Position numbers and translations under genes: made by a program. Below the pieces are notes generated by a model that was not told the DNA's origin, searched no databases, and was given only the letters and a program-made list of their open reading frames with translations. Shown here piece by piece: positions 7,037-14,493 of a DNA stretch of 14,503 bases (within the stretch, counting starts at the first letter, position 1; each line of letters begins with the position of its first letter). The stretch is from the NCBI GenBank assembly GCA_030606585.1, contig JAUWGD010000031.1:1-14503 (forward strand), written 5' to 3'. This DNA is from Dehalococcoidales bacterium (GTDB lineage: Bacteria > Chloroflexota > Dehalococcoidia > Dehalococcoidales > RBG-16-60-22).

Positions 7037-7053
7037 ATACCCCAGTAGGGTAT
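7037..7053. promoter_or_regulatory. CsoR/CstR-family operator, best copy
   Basis: ATACCC-CAGTA-GGGTAT has perfect 6-bp inverted half-sites around a 5-nt spacer. It is the best palindrome of the three related sites and lies 115 bp upstream of the repressor start codon, in the style of CsoR-family autoregulation. Confidence 0.7.
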
Positions 7054-7088
7054 CTTCGGCTTAGCTACCCTAATGCTCCAATGAGTTG

Positions 7089-7109
7089 CCCGACTTTTTA
7101 CAGGTCGGG
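7089..7109 (+). terminator. Hairpin 1 in the gap between repressor and importer
   Basis: Arms CCCGAC (7089-7094) and GTCGGG (7104-7109) enclose a 9-nt loop, with two A-T pairs and one G-U pair extending the base. The following sequence is T-rich but without a clean run. Confidence 0.4.
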
Positions 7110-7140
7110 TAATTCATTTTCTCGTTAACAGAATTCGCTT

Positions 7141-7175
7141 TCCTGCCCCATTTAAGGGCAGGATTTTCGCATTTT
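7141..7175 (+). terminator. Hairpin 2, likely rho-independent terminator
   Basis: Arms TCCTGCCC (7141-7148) and GGGCAGGA (7156-7163) enclose a 7-nt loop and are followed by TTTT and then a further T-run. Orientation is plus. It would end any transcript entering from upstream before the importer promoter at 7221. Confidence 0.6.
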
Positions 7176-7220
7176 TAGGGAGTATTTGCAATTATCGGTT
7201 GGAATTGGTAAAACATATAG

Positions 7221-7249
7221 TTGACAAATCCCCAGATGTGGAATATATT
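7221..7249 (+). promoter_or_regulatory. Promoter of the peptide-binding protein gene
   Basis: TTGACA (7221-7226) and TATATT (7244-7249) are spaced exactly 17 nt, giving a start near 7256 and a leader of about 170 nt. The leader holds a small hairpin (arms 7294-7299 and 7307-7312) and a second Shine-Dalgarno-like AGGAGGGG at 7361-7368 without an obvious gene behind it. Confidence 0.7.
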
Positions 7250-7428
7250 ATATTAAATTCAATAAAACTTTAGCTTTATATTACAGCACGTTTCAGAACC
7301 TGGGTAGTTCTGTGCGTTTTCATAGAAATAAAACGGGAAAAGCCCAAATACTAATGCATGAGGAGGGGTGTATTATAAGAAAGAGCAAGGAGATCAAGCG
7401 TAAAACCAATACTTATAAGGAGGGAACA

Positions 7429-8976
7429 ATGAAAAAATTACTCCTAATCCCGTTAATCTTAGTGCTGGCAGCCAGCTTTTTAGTAGGTGGCTGTGGTGAG
7501 AAGGGGCCAGAAGCTGGCAGCACGATAACTGTTGCCAATACGGATTTCAGTTATGAATCACGGGACCCCATCTTCTACGAGTCATTCTGGGGCTGGTCCA
7601 TGTGGGACCCCCTGGTCACCTGGGATGAAGATGGGAATTACATCGGGGCAGTGGCGGAAAGCTGGGAACTGAGCCCGGATGGAACTACCTGGACTTTCTA
7701 TATCCGCGAGGGTATGGTCCATCATAACGGCGACCCGGTTACCGCCCACGACGTCAAGTTCTCCGTTGACCGGTTTGCGTCGGAAGAGTCGACTAATCCG
7801 TGGTCGCCCTACCTGCGCAACAACCTCAACTACACGGAGGTCACCGATGACTACACCTTTAAGTACCACTCCAATACACCCGAACCGCCGCTTATCATCC
7901 CCTTCGCCTGGACGCGGATTATTAATGCAAAGTATTTCCAGGAAGTAGGAGCGGAAGGATTCGCAGCGCACCCGATTGGTTCAGGACCGTGGAAGTTCGT
8001 CGAATGGGTCCCTGAGACCAGTTTCAAGATGGAAGCCTTCACCGACCACTGGAAACAGGTACCTTCTTTCCAGTATGTTGTAGCCCTACAGGTACCTGAA
8101 GAGGCGACACGCATCGCCATGCTCAAGAGCGGCGAGGTTGATATCGCCGACGGTATCACCAATGACAGAATCGTCGAGATGCAGGCTGCGGGATGGCGTA
8201 CCGAACAGTTCGGGCTCCCGGGCCTGTACAACATCAGTTTTACCGGCAGCTGGGTTAAAAACACGCCAACGTCAGACATCAGGGTCCGCAAAGCCATGTC
8301 CTACGCCGTCAACCGCCAGGAACTCTGCGATACCTGGTACCAGGGTCTGGCCAAGCCCGGCGGCCGCTGGTTCATGCACGAAGGCACCTGGGGCTGGAAC
8401 CCGGACTGGGAGCCTGATCCCTACGACCCGGAGAAAGCCAAGCAGTTGCTGGCGGAAGCCGGCTATCCGGACGCCTTCGATACCCCGACCATCAAATACT
8501 TCGTCTCACCCGGTCCCGGTGTTGACCTGGCGCAGATAATGCAGGCTTACTGGGCGAATGTCGGCATCGATGTCCAGCTAGAGGTTATCGACGCCATGGA
8601 GTGGGGCGGCTTGTTCTTCGTCAGGAACGAAGACCCTGAATCGCCCAATGTCGGCGGCATCTTCCCGTGGACATTCGGCAGTGTGTTTGACAACATCTAC
8701 CACTGCGCCAACATGTACACCTCTCAGGGTGTACACACCACCGGCTGGCTTCCTGAAGTGGACGATATGTACGATGATGCTGTCGGGACGATTGACGATG
8801 ACGAGAGGAAAGCCAAGTGGACGGCTTTCCAGGAATACGTCTACGATAACATGTTCATCAACTGTCCCTTCACCGTTTCAACACCGCTGTTGCTCATAGG
8901 CGAGAATCTCGGTGAAATCACCGGCAACGCCCATCTTAGCCTTGCCGATGCCTACGCCTACATCGAGCAGCCTTAG
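7429..8976 (+). CDS. Peptide/solute-binding lipoprotein of a Dpp/Opp-type ABC importer
   Basis: This extracytoplasmic receptor (SBP_bac_5 family) captures the substrate and delivers it to the permeases. It has 515 residues, the usual size. The lipoprotein signal peptide MKKLLLIPLILVLAASFLVG ends in lipobox V-G-G-C (Cys22). Family marks are the D-P-L-V-T-W and A-E-S-W-E-L-S-P-D-G-T-T-W-T-F segments early on, FSVDRF, and G-S-G-P-W-K-F-V-E-W in the first third, then R-V-R-K-A-M-S-Y-A-V-N-R and D-P-E-K-A-K-Q-L-L-A-E-A-G-Y. Start: AAGGAGGG at 7417-7424 precedes this ATG; an in-frame GTG at 7312 adds 39 charged residues ahead of the signal peptide and is rejected. Substrate cannot be fixed from sequence: di- or oligopeptides are usual, nickel chelates or glutathione also occur. 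It heads the importer cluster but is separated from the permeases by a strong hairpin and a second promoter. Confidence 0.92.
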   Translation: MKKLLLIPLILVLAASFLVGGCGEKGPEAGSTITVANTDFSYESRDPIFYESFWGWSMWDPLVTWDEDGNYIGAVAESWELSPDGTTWTFYIREGMVHHNGDPVTAHDVKFSVDRFASEESTNPWSPYLRNNLNYTEVTDDYTFKYHSNTPEPPLIIPFAWTRIINAKYFQEVGAEGFAAHPIGSGPWKFVEWVPETSFKMEAFTDHWKQVPSFQYVVALQVPEEATRIAMLKSGEVDIADGITNDRIVEMQAAGWRTEQFGLPGLYNISFTGSWVKNTPTSDIRVRKAMSYAVNRQELCDTWYQGLAKPGGRWFMHEGTWGWNPDWEPDPYDPEKAKQLLAEAGYPDAFDTPTIKYFVSPGPGVDLAQIMQAYWANVGIDVQLEVIDAMEWGGLFFVRNEDPESPNVGGIFPWTFGSVFDNIYHCANMYTSQGVHTTGWLPEVDDMYDDAVGTIDDDERKAKWTAFQEYVYDNMFINCPFTVSTPLLLIGENLGEITGNAHLSLADAYAYIEQP

Positions 8977-9013
8977 TATGTAGCACAATACTACTTAGAG
9001 GTAAGTTAATACG

Positions 9014-9058
9014 CAAGGGGGTTCCGGGGGGTGGCTATAGCCCCCCGGGACTCCCTTG
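9014..9058 (+). other. Very strong hairpin after the binding-protein gene
   Basis: Eighteen-nt arms at 9014-9031 and 9041-9058 pair along their whole length (two wobble pairs) around a 9-nt loop. The 3' side is TATATTT, not a clean U-run. It could terminate or, more likely, protect the 3' end of an abundant binding-protein mRNA. Confidence 0.65.
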
Positions 9059-9082
9059 TATATTTACATATAAGGTATTATC

Positions 9083-9106
9083 TGCCGGGTGTTGTTTCAC
9101 CCGGCA
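9083..9106 (+). other. Second hairpin between binding protein and permease genes
   Basis: TGCCGGGTG (9083-9091) pairs perfectly with CACCCGGCA (9098-9106) around a 6-nt loop. It is followed by AAAT and not a T-run, so a terminator role is doubtful. Confidence 0.5.
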
Positions 9107-9139
9107 AAATAGTATAATCCATCTCCCTGTAGAAATTAT

Positions 9140-9168
9140 TTGACACTTCCACGGCAGGTATGTATATT
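9140..9168 (+). promoter_or_regulatory. Internal promoter of the permease-ATPase operon
   Basis: TTGACA (9140-9145) and TATATT (9163-9168) with a 17-nt spacer reproduce exactly the hexamers and spacing of the promoter at 7221-7249. The start would be near 9175, about 145 nt before the first permease. The 341-nt gap between 8976 and 9318 otherwise contains only the two hairpins above and no ORF I would support. Confidence 0.65.
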
Positions 9169-9317
9169 ATGATTTAGGCTTTGGTCAGGGGGTTCACTCC
9201 AGCCGCAGCCGTGGGCAACAATCAGAGTAAAGTTATTAAGAATATGCGGGCATATGCTATGCCAGAAAATATCAGGGGGCTATTCTTAGCCATTCCAATT
9301 ATTAAGGTAAATAGTAG

Positions 9318-10241
9318 ATGACACGTTTTATATTAATACGTTTGGTGCAGACGGTAATAGCCCTCATCGGCATCGCGGTATTAATATTTGTGCTGGTCCG
9401 GGCCTCGGGAAACCCCATCGACCTGCTGAGGTCCGCCACGTCCACACCGGAAGAGATAGAAAATTTACAGAGACAGCTCGGACTGGATAAGTCCAACTGG
9501 GAACAGTTCAGGATTTTTATGTTCGGACTTGTCCAGGGTGACTTCGGCGAATCACTTCTGAAACGGCGGCCGGTATCGACAATGCTCGGCGAGGCGATAC
9601 CAAATTCTCTGAAATTAACCGTTCCCGCTTTCGTTATTAGCATGCTGGTGGCCACCGCCCTGGGGGTTTTCGCGGCGACCCGCCGCGATTCGTTTCTGGA
9701 TAACGGGGTGAAGTTCGTGGCTATCCTGGGGCAGGCTGTGCCGGGTTTCTGGCTGGCTATCATGGCCATGATGTTGTTTTCCGTAATCTGGGGTATATTG
9801 CCGACCGCCGGTATGGGCGGCCCGGCCCACTATGTGCTGCCGGTAGGCACCATGGCATTTTTCCTGCTGCCGGGCATGATGCGCCTGGTCCGTTCCGGCA
9901 TGCTTGATGTCCTTGATAGTGAATACATCAAACTGGCGAGGATTAAGGGACTCTCCGAGAGGATTATTGTATGGAAGCATGCCTTCAGGAATGCGATGAT
10001 AGCGCCGCTGACGACGGCCGGCATGATAATGGCCGGTCTGGTTATGGGCGCGGTAATCACCGAGAACATCTTCAACTGGCCCGGCATGGGGAGACTGGTG
10101 TTAGAAGCGACATATGCCCGCGATTTCCCGGTGGTACAGGCCTGTACCCTGATGATAGGCGTCATGGTTCTCGGTATGAACCTGCTGGTGGACATTGCCT
10201 ACGCGTACGTTGACCCGCAGATTAGATATCAGAAGTCATAG
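9318..10241 (+). CDS. dppB: ABC importer permease, DppB/OppB type
   Basis: This is the first transmembrane subunit of the peptide importer: 307 residues, six predicted helices. The N-terminus MTRFILIRLVQTVIALIGIAV is the typical first helix. It is followed by a periplasmic stretch with Q-R-Q-L-G-L-D, then G-D-F-G-E-S, and the cytoplasmic EAA loop EYIKLARIKGLSERIIVWKH, which docks on the ATPases. The C-terminal Y-A-Y-V-D-P-Q-I-R-Y is the standard ending of this family. AAGG lies 10 nt upstream of the ATG. Order B-C-D-F with tight spacing downstream marks one operon. The symbol reflects family membership; the substrate is not proven. Confidence 0.93.
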   Translation: MTRFILIRLVQTVIALIGIAVLIFVLVRASGNPIDLLRSATSTPEEIENLQRQLGLDKSNWEQFRIFMFGLVQGDFGESLLKRRPVSTMLGEAIPNSLKLTVPAFVISMLVATALGVFAATRRDSFLDNGVKFVAILGQAVPGFWLAIMAMMLFSVIWGILPTAGMGGPAHYVLPVGTMAFFLLPGMMRLVRSGMLDVLDSEYIKLARIKGLSERIIVWKHAFRNAMIAPLTTAGMIMAGLVMGAVITENIFNWPGMGRLVLEATYARDFPVVQACTLMIGVMVLGMNLLVDIAYAYVDPQIRYQKS

Positions 10242-10253
10242 GGGCTTTTAAAT

Positions 10254-11156
10254 ATGCTGAGTACAATGCCGAACATAGATACCAAGCTCAAGCTCAAAAT
10301 TTCGGGCCTTACACGGAGCGCGCGGATTATGAGGGCTATGACTTTCTATATCCCGGTAATTATATTGGTCCTGCTGGTACTGACAGCGATATTCGCGCCC
10401 TGGCTGGCGCCCCATGACCCGATCAAGGTATCGTTATTAGAAAGGCGCCTGCCGCCAGCCTTCGTGGAAGGCGGTTCCATGAAATATCTCCTGGGAACGG
10501 ATAGCCTCGGCAGGGACATCCTGAGCCGCGCCATTTACGGCGCCAGGATTTCCCTCAGCGTCTCGCTGCTGGTTATCGCCGCTACCGCCTTCGTCGGCAC
10601 GGCACTGGGAATTGCGGCGGGCTACCTGGGAGGGCGTACCGAAGCCTTTTTAATGAGGTTTACCGATATCAGCATGGCCTTTCCCGGGCTGGTACTGGCA
10701 ATGCTCCTTTCCGTCAGCATCGGGCCGGGTTTTTTCACCGTTGTGCTGGCGTTATCGATACTCGGCTGGGCTCCCTACGCGCGCTTGATACGGGGAGAAA
10801 CCCTGAGGCTGCGTAATTCTGACTTCGTGGCGCAGGCACGCATCAACGGCGCTTCAGCCTGGCGAATAATGCTCATACACATTTTCCCCAATGTTATCAA
10901 TCCGCTGATAATAGTCATGACCATGGCCGTGGGCTTTATGATTTTAGCGGAAGCCGCTTTAAGCTACCTCGGAATAGGTATTCCGCCTCCGGACCCATCG
11001 TGGGGTTCCATGGTGGCCGATGGTAGAGGTGACATCGATAGAGCTTGGTGGATATCCACCTTTCCTGGTATACTTATCGCGCTGGTAGTGCTGTCCGGGA
11101 ACTTCTTCGGCGATTGGCTGCGTGATAAGATGGACCCGAGATTGAGGCAACTATGA
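10254..11156 (+). CDS. dppC: ABC importer permease, DppC/OppC type
   Basis: This is the second transmembrane subunit: 300 residues, with an N-terminal cytoplasmic segment before the first helix (about residues 30-50). Family marks are P-W-L-A-P-H-D-P and L-G-T-D-S-L-G-R-D-I-L-S-R-A-I-Y-G-A-R-I-S-L (about residues 80-102), the EAA loop DFVAQARINGASAWRIMLIH, A-A-L-S-Y-L-G-I-G-I-P-P-P-D-P-S-W-G and the ending G-D-W-L-R-D-K-M-D-P-R-L-R. It follows the B subunit by 12 nt and its TGA overlaps the next ATG as ATGA, so translation is coupled. The Shine-Dalgarno AGGGG is 9 nt from the ATG. Confidence 0.93.
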   Translation: MLSTMPNIDTKLKLKISGLTRSARIMRAMTFYIPVIILVLLVLTAIFAPWLAPHDPIKVSLLERRLPPAFVEGGSMKYLLGTDSLGRDILSRAIYGARISLSVSLLVIAATAFVGTALGIAAGYLGGRTEAFLMRFTDISMAFPGLVLAMLLSVSIGPGFFTVVLALSILGWAPYARLIRGETLRLRNSDFVAQARINGASAWRIMLIHIFPNVINPLIIVMTMAVGFMILAEAALSYLGIGIPPPDPSWGSMVADGRGDIDRAWWISTFPGILIALVVLSGNFFGDWLRDKMDPRLRQL

Positions 11157-12133
11157 CAACTAAGAGAGATATCGTTCTTCAAGTAGAGGACCTGCAAACC
11201 ACTTTCTTCACGCGGGCGGGTGAGTTCAAAGCCGTCGGTGGGATTAGCTTCTATGTCCGTGAGGGAGAGACCTTTGGCCTGGTCGGCGAATCCGCTTGCG
11301 GTAAGACGGTAACCGGCCTATCGCTCCTGCGCCTGCTACCGGAACCGGCGGGCAGGATAGTCGGCGGCAAAATTACACTGGACGGAATTGATATCCTGAA
11401 GCTCAGCAAGAAGCAGATGAGAGAGGTTCGCGGTAAGAGGATATCGATGATTCTCCAGGACCCGATGACTTCGCTCAATCCGGTCTATACCGTCGGCGAT
11501 CAGATAGGTGAATCGGTGCGGCTGCACCAGGGCCTTCGCGACGACATGGTAGAGGATGAGGTCATTTCAGCGCTGCGGCTGCTGAGGATTCCCGCACCCG
11601 AGCAGCGTCTTCGGGACTATCCTTTTCAGCTGAGCGGAGGGATGAGGCAACGGGTGGTGGGGTCCATCGCGATGTCCTGCCGTCCACGCCTGCTGATTGC
11701 CGATGAGCCCACAACCGCTCTTGACGCCACCATACAGGCTCAATATATCGCCCTGTTTAAAGATATTCAAAAGCAGACTGATGTAGCTATAATCTTCATT
11801 ACGCACGACTTCGGGGTCGTGGCTAATATTTGCGATCGGGTAGCCGTGATGTACGCAGGTAAAATCGTGGAGACAGCTTCGACAAGCACCATATTTAAGA
11901 GGTCGAAACACCCTTATACCAGTGCCCTGATACGCTCTGTGCCGCGCCTGGACCGGAAGGACGACCAGCTTTACTCGATTGAAGGGCAGCCTCCCTCACT
12001 GTTGAACTTACCCCCCGGCTGCCGGTTCGCCCCCCGCTGTCCCGACGTAATGGATATTTGCCTTAAGGAACAACCCCCTGTAGTGGAAATAAGCGAAGGA
12101 CATTCCGTATCCTGCTGGAAAGAGAAGAAATAA
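11153..12133 (+). CDS. dppD: ABC importer ATPase, DppD/OppD type
   Basis: This cytoplasmic ATPase drives the permease pair. In the 326 residues: Walker A GESACGKT (45-52, an unusual A-C in place of the common G-S), the Q-loop in ILQDPMTSLNP, signature LSGGMRQR (160-167), Walker B LLIADEP (180-186), D-loop ALD and H-loop ITHDFG. The C-terminal oligopeptide-transporter domain has P-P-G-C-R-F-A-P-R-C-P and four cysteines, 290, 296, 303 and 321. The start overlaps the permease stop (ATGA), and the F-type ATPase begins 3 nt after the stop. The two ATPases should form a heterodimer. Confidence 0.94.
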   Translation: MTTKRDIVLQVEDLQTTFFTRAGEFKAVGGISFYVREGETFGLVGESACGKTVTGLSLLRLLPEPAGRIVGGKITLDGIDILKLSKKQMREVRGKRISMILQDPMTSLNPVYTVGDQIGESVRLHQGLRDDMVEDEVISALRLLRIPAPEQRLRDYPFQLSGGMRQRVVGSIAMSCRPRLLIADEPTTALDATIQAQYIALFKDIQKQTDVAIIFITHDFGVVANICDRVAVMYAGKIVETASTSTIFKRSKHPYTSALIRSVPRLDRKDDQLYSIEGQPPSLLNLPPGCRFAPRCPDVMDICLKEQPPVVEISEGHSVSCWKEKK

Positions 12134-12136
12134 ACC

Positions 12137-13144
12137 ATGGCTGACATATTATTAGAAGGTCGTGAACTGACGAAGTACTACCCTGTTACCAAGGGTCTGC
12201 TGCAGCGCGTTATCGGCTATGTAAGGGCAGTGGACGGTATATCATTCACGATAGAACATGGCAAGACGTTGAGCCTCGTCGGAGAATCGGGCGCCGGGAA
12301 GACGACCGCTGCGAAGGCGGTGCTGCTGCTGGAGAGATTGACTTCCGGGACTATTCTCTTCGAGGGGAAGGATGTCTACAAATTTTCTAAGTCGCAACTG
12401 AAAACGCAGTATCGGCCAAGGGTACAGTCGGTACAGCAGAATCCGTGGAGTTCCATGAACCCGAGGATGCGGGTGAGAGATATTATCGCCGAGCCGCTGG
12501 TGGTGAACACCAAAAAAACGAAAGAGGAGATTCGGAGCCGGGTACTGGAGTTACTCGACCAGGTGGGACTCTCACCGGATCAGGCCGACTACTATCCGCA
12601 TGAGTTCAGCGGAGGCCAGCGACAGCGGATTGCGGTGGCGCGTGCCCTGGCATTGAATCCCAGTCTGGTAGTACTGGACGAACCCGTGTCAGCCCTGGAC
12701 GTATCTATTCGCGCCCAGATTATGAATCTGCTGAAAGACCTCCAGGAGCAGTACAACTTGAGCTATCTGGTGATAGCGCATAACCTGGCAACGGTACGGT
12801 TTATGAGCCACAGCGTGGCGATAATGTACCTGGGGCAGATAGTTGAATACGGGGAGGCGGAGGCGCTCTTTTTGAAGCCTTTGCATCCGTACACGAGGGC
12901 GCTAATATCAGCGTCAATCCTGACATTACCCGAAGATGAAGACCAGAATGTACAAAAGATAATATTGAGCGGGGAAATGCCTTCACCGCTGAATCCTCCT
13001 CCCGGGTGCCGGTTCCACACGCGCTGCTCCGAGGCCATTGATATCTGCTCGAAAGTCCCGCCGGAGGTAAGGACAATAGGGACACAACAGGTTAAATGCC
13101 ACCTCTATGACGACCCCGGCGTGCAATCGGCTTCTTCGAAATAG
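12137..13144 (+). CDS. dppF: ABC importer ATPase, DppF/OppF type
   Basis: This is the second ATPase, 335 residues: Walker A GESGAGKT (49-56), Q-loop region VQQNPWSSMNPRM, signature FSGGQRQRI, Walker B LVVLDEP, D-loop SALD and the H-loop histidine in VIAHNLA. As in OppF-type subunits, an extra loop before the Walker A region (K-G-L-L-Q-R-V-I-G-Y-V-R-A-V-D-G-I-S) and the Q-x-P-W-S-S-M-N-P signature set it apart from the D subunit. The C-terminal domain again has four cysteines, 291, 297, 304 and 321, spaced almost as in its partner. It is the last importer gene. After it come 170 nt without a clear terminator, containing a 14-bp palindrome (GGAAATATATTTCC). Confidence 0.94.
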   Translation: MADILLEGRELTKYYPVTKGLLQRVIGYVRAVDGISFTIEHGKTLSLVGESGAGKTTAAKAVLLLERLTSGTILFEGKDVYKFSKSQLKTQYRPRVQSVQQNPWSSMNPRMRVRDIIAEPLVVNTKKTKEEIRSRVLELLDQVGLSPDQADYYPHEFSGGQRQRIAVARALALNPSLVVLDEPVSALDVSIRAQIMNLLKDLQEQYNLSYLVIAHNLATVRFMSHSVAIMYLGQIVEYGEAEALFLKPLHPYTRALISASILTLPEDEDQNVQKIILSGEMPSPLNPPPGCRFHTRCSEAIDICSKVPPEVRTIGTQQVKCHLYDDPGVQSASSK

Positions 13145-13254
13145 CCTCCCGCCGGAAATATATTTCCTGCCATTTCACAGGTTTTTCACCACCTTCACTC
13201 CGAATCAACCTCTTTTTTTACCCCGCTTACATCATCTCAGGTAGTAGACAGGTC

Positions 13255-13283
13255 TTGACAAAAGAACATTTGTTCTATATAAT
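13255..13283 (+). promoter_or_regulatory. Consensus promoter of the ImuB-like gene
   Basis: TTGACA (13255-13260) and TATAAT (13278-13283) are both perfect hexamers with the ideal 17-nt spacer. The start falls near 13290, about 25 nt before the GTG start codon. Such a strong promoter must be held off by a repressor; the LexA box fills the spacer. Confidence 0.85.
13263..13276. promoter_or_regulatory. LexA (SOS) box, Gram-positive type
   Basis: AGAACATTTGTTCT is a 14-bp palindrome (imperfect only at its centre) matching the GAAC-N4-GTTC LexA/DinR consensus. It lies between the -35 and -10, where LexA binding would exclude polymerase. A Y-family gene directly downstream supports the assignment. 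Confidence 0.88.
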
Positions 13284-13314
13284 TGTTTTTACCCTGTCTT
13301 TACCGAGGTGAACC

Positions 13315-14493
13315 GTGAGAGTTCTTTGTATTTTGTTAGCGCATTTCCCCTGGAGGTGCGAAGTCCGGAGAAATCCGGCTCTGGAAGGCCGTCCAGGGGT
13401 AGTTACGTATGCATCAGGTTCGCGTAAGCTTGTCCTGGACTGGTCTCCCGAGCTTGAAGGCTTGCAGCGCGACATGCCCCTCCAGCAGGCCCTGTCCCGA
13501 TACGGTGAGGTCGAGTTGCTCCAGGCTGACATTCCCTGCTACCGGACTGTCTTCAGCGAGCTGCTGGACGCGCTGGAGGAAAAAAGCCCCCTGGTTGAAG
13601 GCCCTGAGCCGGGGTACGTTTACATCGGCGTGGACGGGCTGCACCTGATTTACCCGGACGACGATGCCCTTTTGAAAGCCATACGTGAAGCCATCCCTGA
13701 GACTTTCGCGTCTCAGATTGGAATAGCCGGGAACAAATTCCTGGCGTATCTGGCCGCCCGCCGCAGCCCTCCCGGCGGGCACTGGATATTGTCCGGCGAT
13801 ATTGCCCCCTTCCTCAGGGACCTCTCCCGCGATGTGCTGCCGGTATCGCTGAAGAGCCGGAGCAAGCTGCACGATTTCGGGATTCACACGCTGGGTCAGA
13901 TAGCGGCCCTGCCCCCCGGCCCGTTACAGTCGCAGTTCGGCCCCGAGGGCAAACGAATATGGGAACTCGCCCGGGGCATCGACGATACGCCCCTGTACCC
14001 CCGGTTTATGGAAAAAGCCATCGACGAGAGCACCACGCTGTCTTCGGTGACAGTCTCCCTGGAGGCCATAGTGGTGGCGATGGAGTTGCTGCTTGTCCGG
14101 GTCTTTGCGAATATCGGCCGCAACGGACTGGGCATCCGCAGCCTTACCCTGTGGACCCGGACCTGGAACGCGGAAACCTGGGAGCGAACCATCCAGTTTA
14201 AAGAGCCGGCTATGGACATGAGAACCGCCGTATCCCGCATCAAGCGCGTCCTGGAGGACTATCCCCAGCCCGGGCCGGTGGAGCAGGCAGGCATGAGGAT
14301 TAACCGGCTGGGCTACCCGCAGGGACGGCAGAGGAACCTTTTCTCCGAACTCAGGGCAAAAGACCACCTTATCGAGGATATCAAGCAACTGGAACTCCGA
14401 CTGGGCAACCCGCAGGTGTACAAAGTAAAGGAAGTAGAGCCATGGTCGAGGATACCGGAAAGACGCTACGCGCTGACACCTACCGGCCGGTAA
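13315..14493 (+). CDS. imuB: Catalytically degenerate Y-family DNA polymerase homologue (ImuB-like)
   Basis: This SOS-controlled protein belongs to the UmuC/DinB superfamily: palm/fingers (about 1-165), a helix-hairpin-helix thumb-like region (LHDFGIHTLGQIAALP, about 185-230) and a little-finger domain (about 240-345). Lining up NPAL (20-23) with E. coli DinB places Leu7 where catalytic Asp8 should be. The SLDE motif, which supplies Asp103 and Glu104, falls on E-P-G-Y (Gly100, Tyr101). All three metal-binding carboxylates are thus missing, as in ImuB, a non-catalytic adaptor that recruits an error-prone DnaE2 to the clamp. QRNLF (339-343) fits a beta-clamp-binding motif. The start is GTG with GAGGTG 4 nt upstream; no earlier in-frame start has a better site. 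No imuA or dnaE2 is in the window. The alignment is by eye; the imuB symbol is provisional. Confidence 0.8.
   Translation: MRVLCILLAHFPWRCEVRRNPALEGRPGVVTYASGSRKLVLDWSPELEGLQRDMPLQQALSRYGEVELLQADIPCYRTVFSELLDALEEKSPLVEGPEPGYVYIGVDGLHLIYPDDDALLKAIREAIPETFASQIGIAGNKFLAYLAARRSPPGGHWILSGDIAPFLRDLSRDVLPVSLKSRSKLHDFGIHTLGQIAALPPGPLQSQFGPEGKRIWELARGIDDTPLYPRFMEKAIDESTTLSSVTVSLEAIVVAMELLLVRVFANIGRNGLGIRSLTLWTRTWNAETWERTIQFKEPAMDMRTAVSRIKRVLEDYPQPGPVEQAGMRINRLGYPQGRQRNLFSELRAKDHLIEDIKQLELRLGNPQVYKVKEVEPWSRIPERRYALTPTGR

Noticed and set aside
7312..7428. GTG start at 7312 for the binding protein
   Set aside because: It puts 39 charged residues before a clear lipoprotein signal peptide; the ATG at 7429 has a strong AAGGAGGG.
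13154..13167. Palindrome GGAAATATATTTCC after the last ATPase gene as terminator or operator
   Set aside because: It has no loop or T-run and no second copy seen, so no function can be supported.
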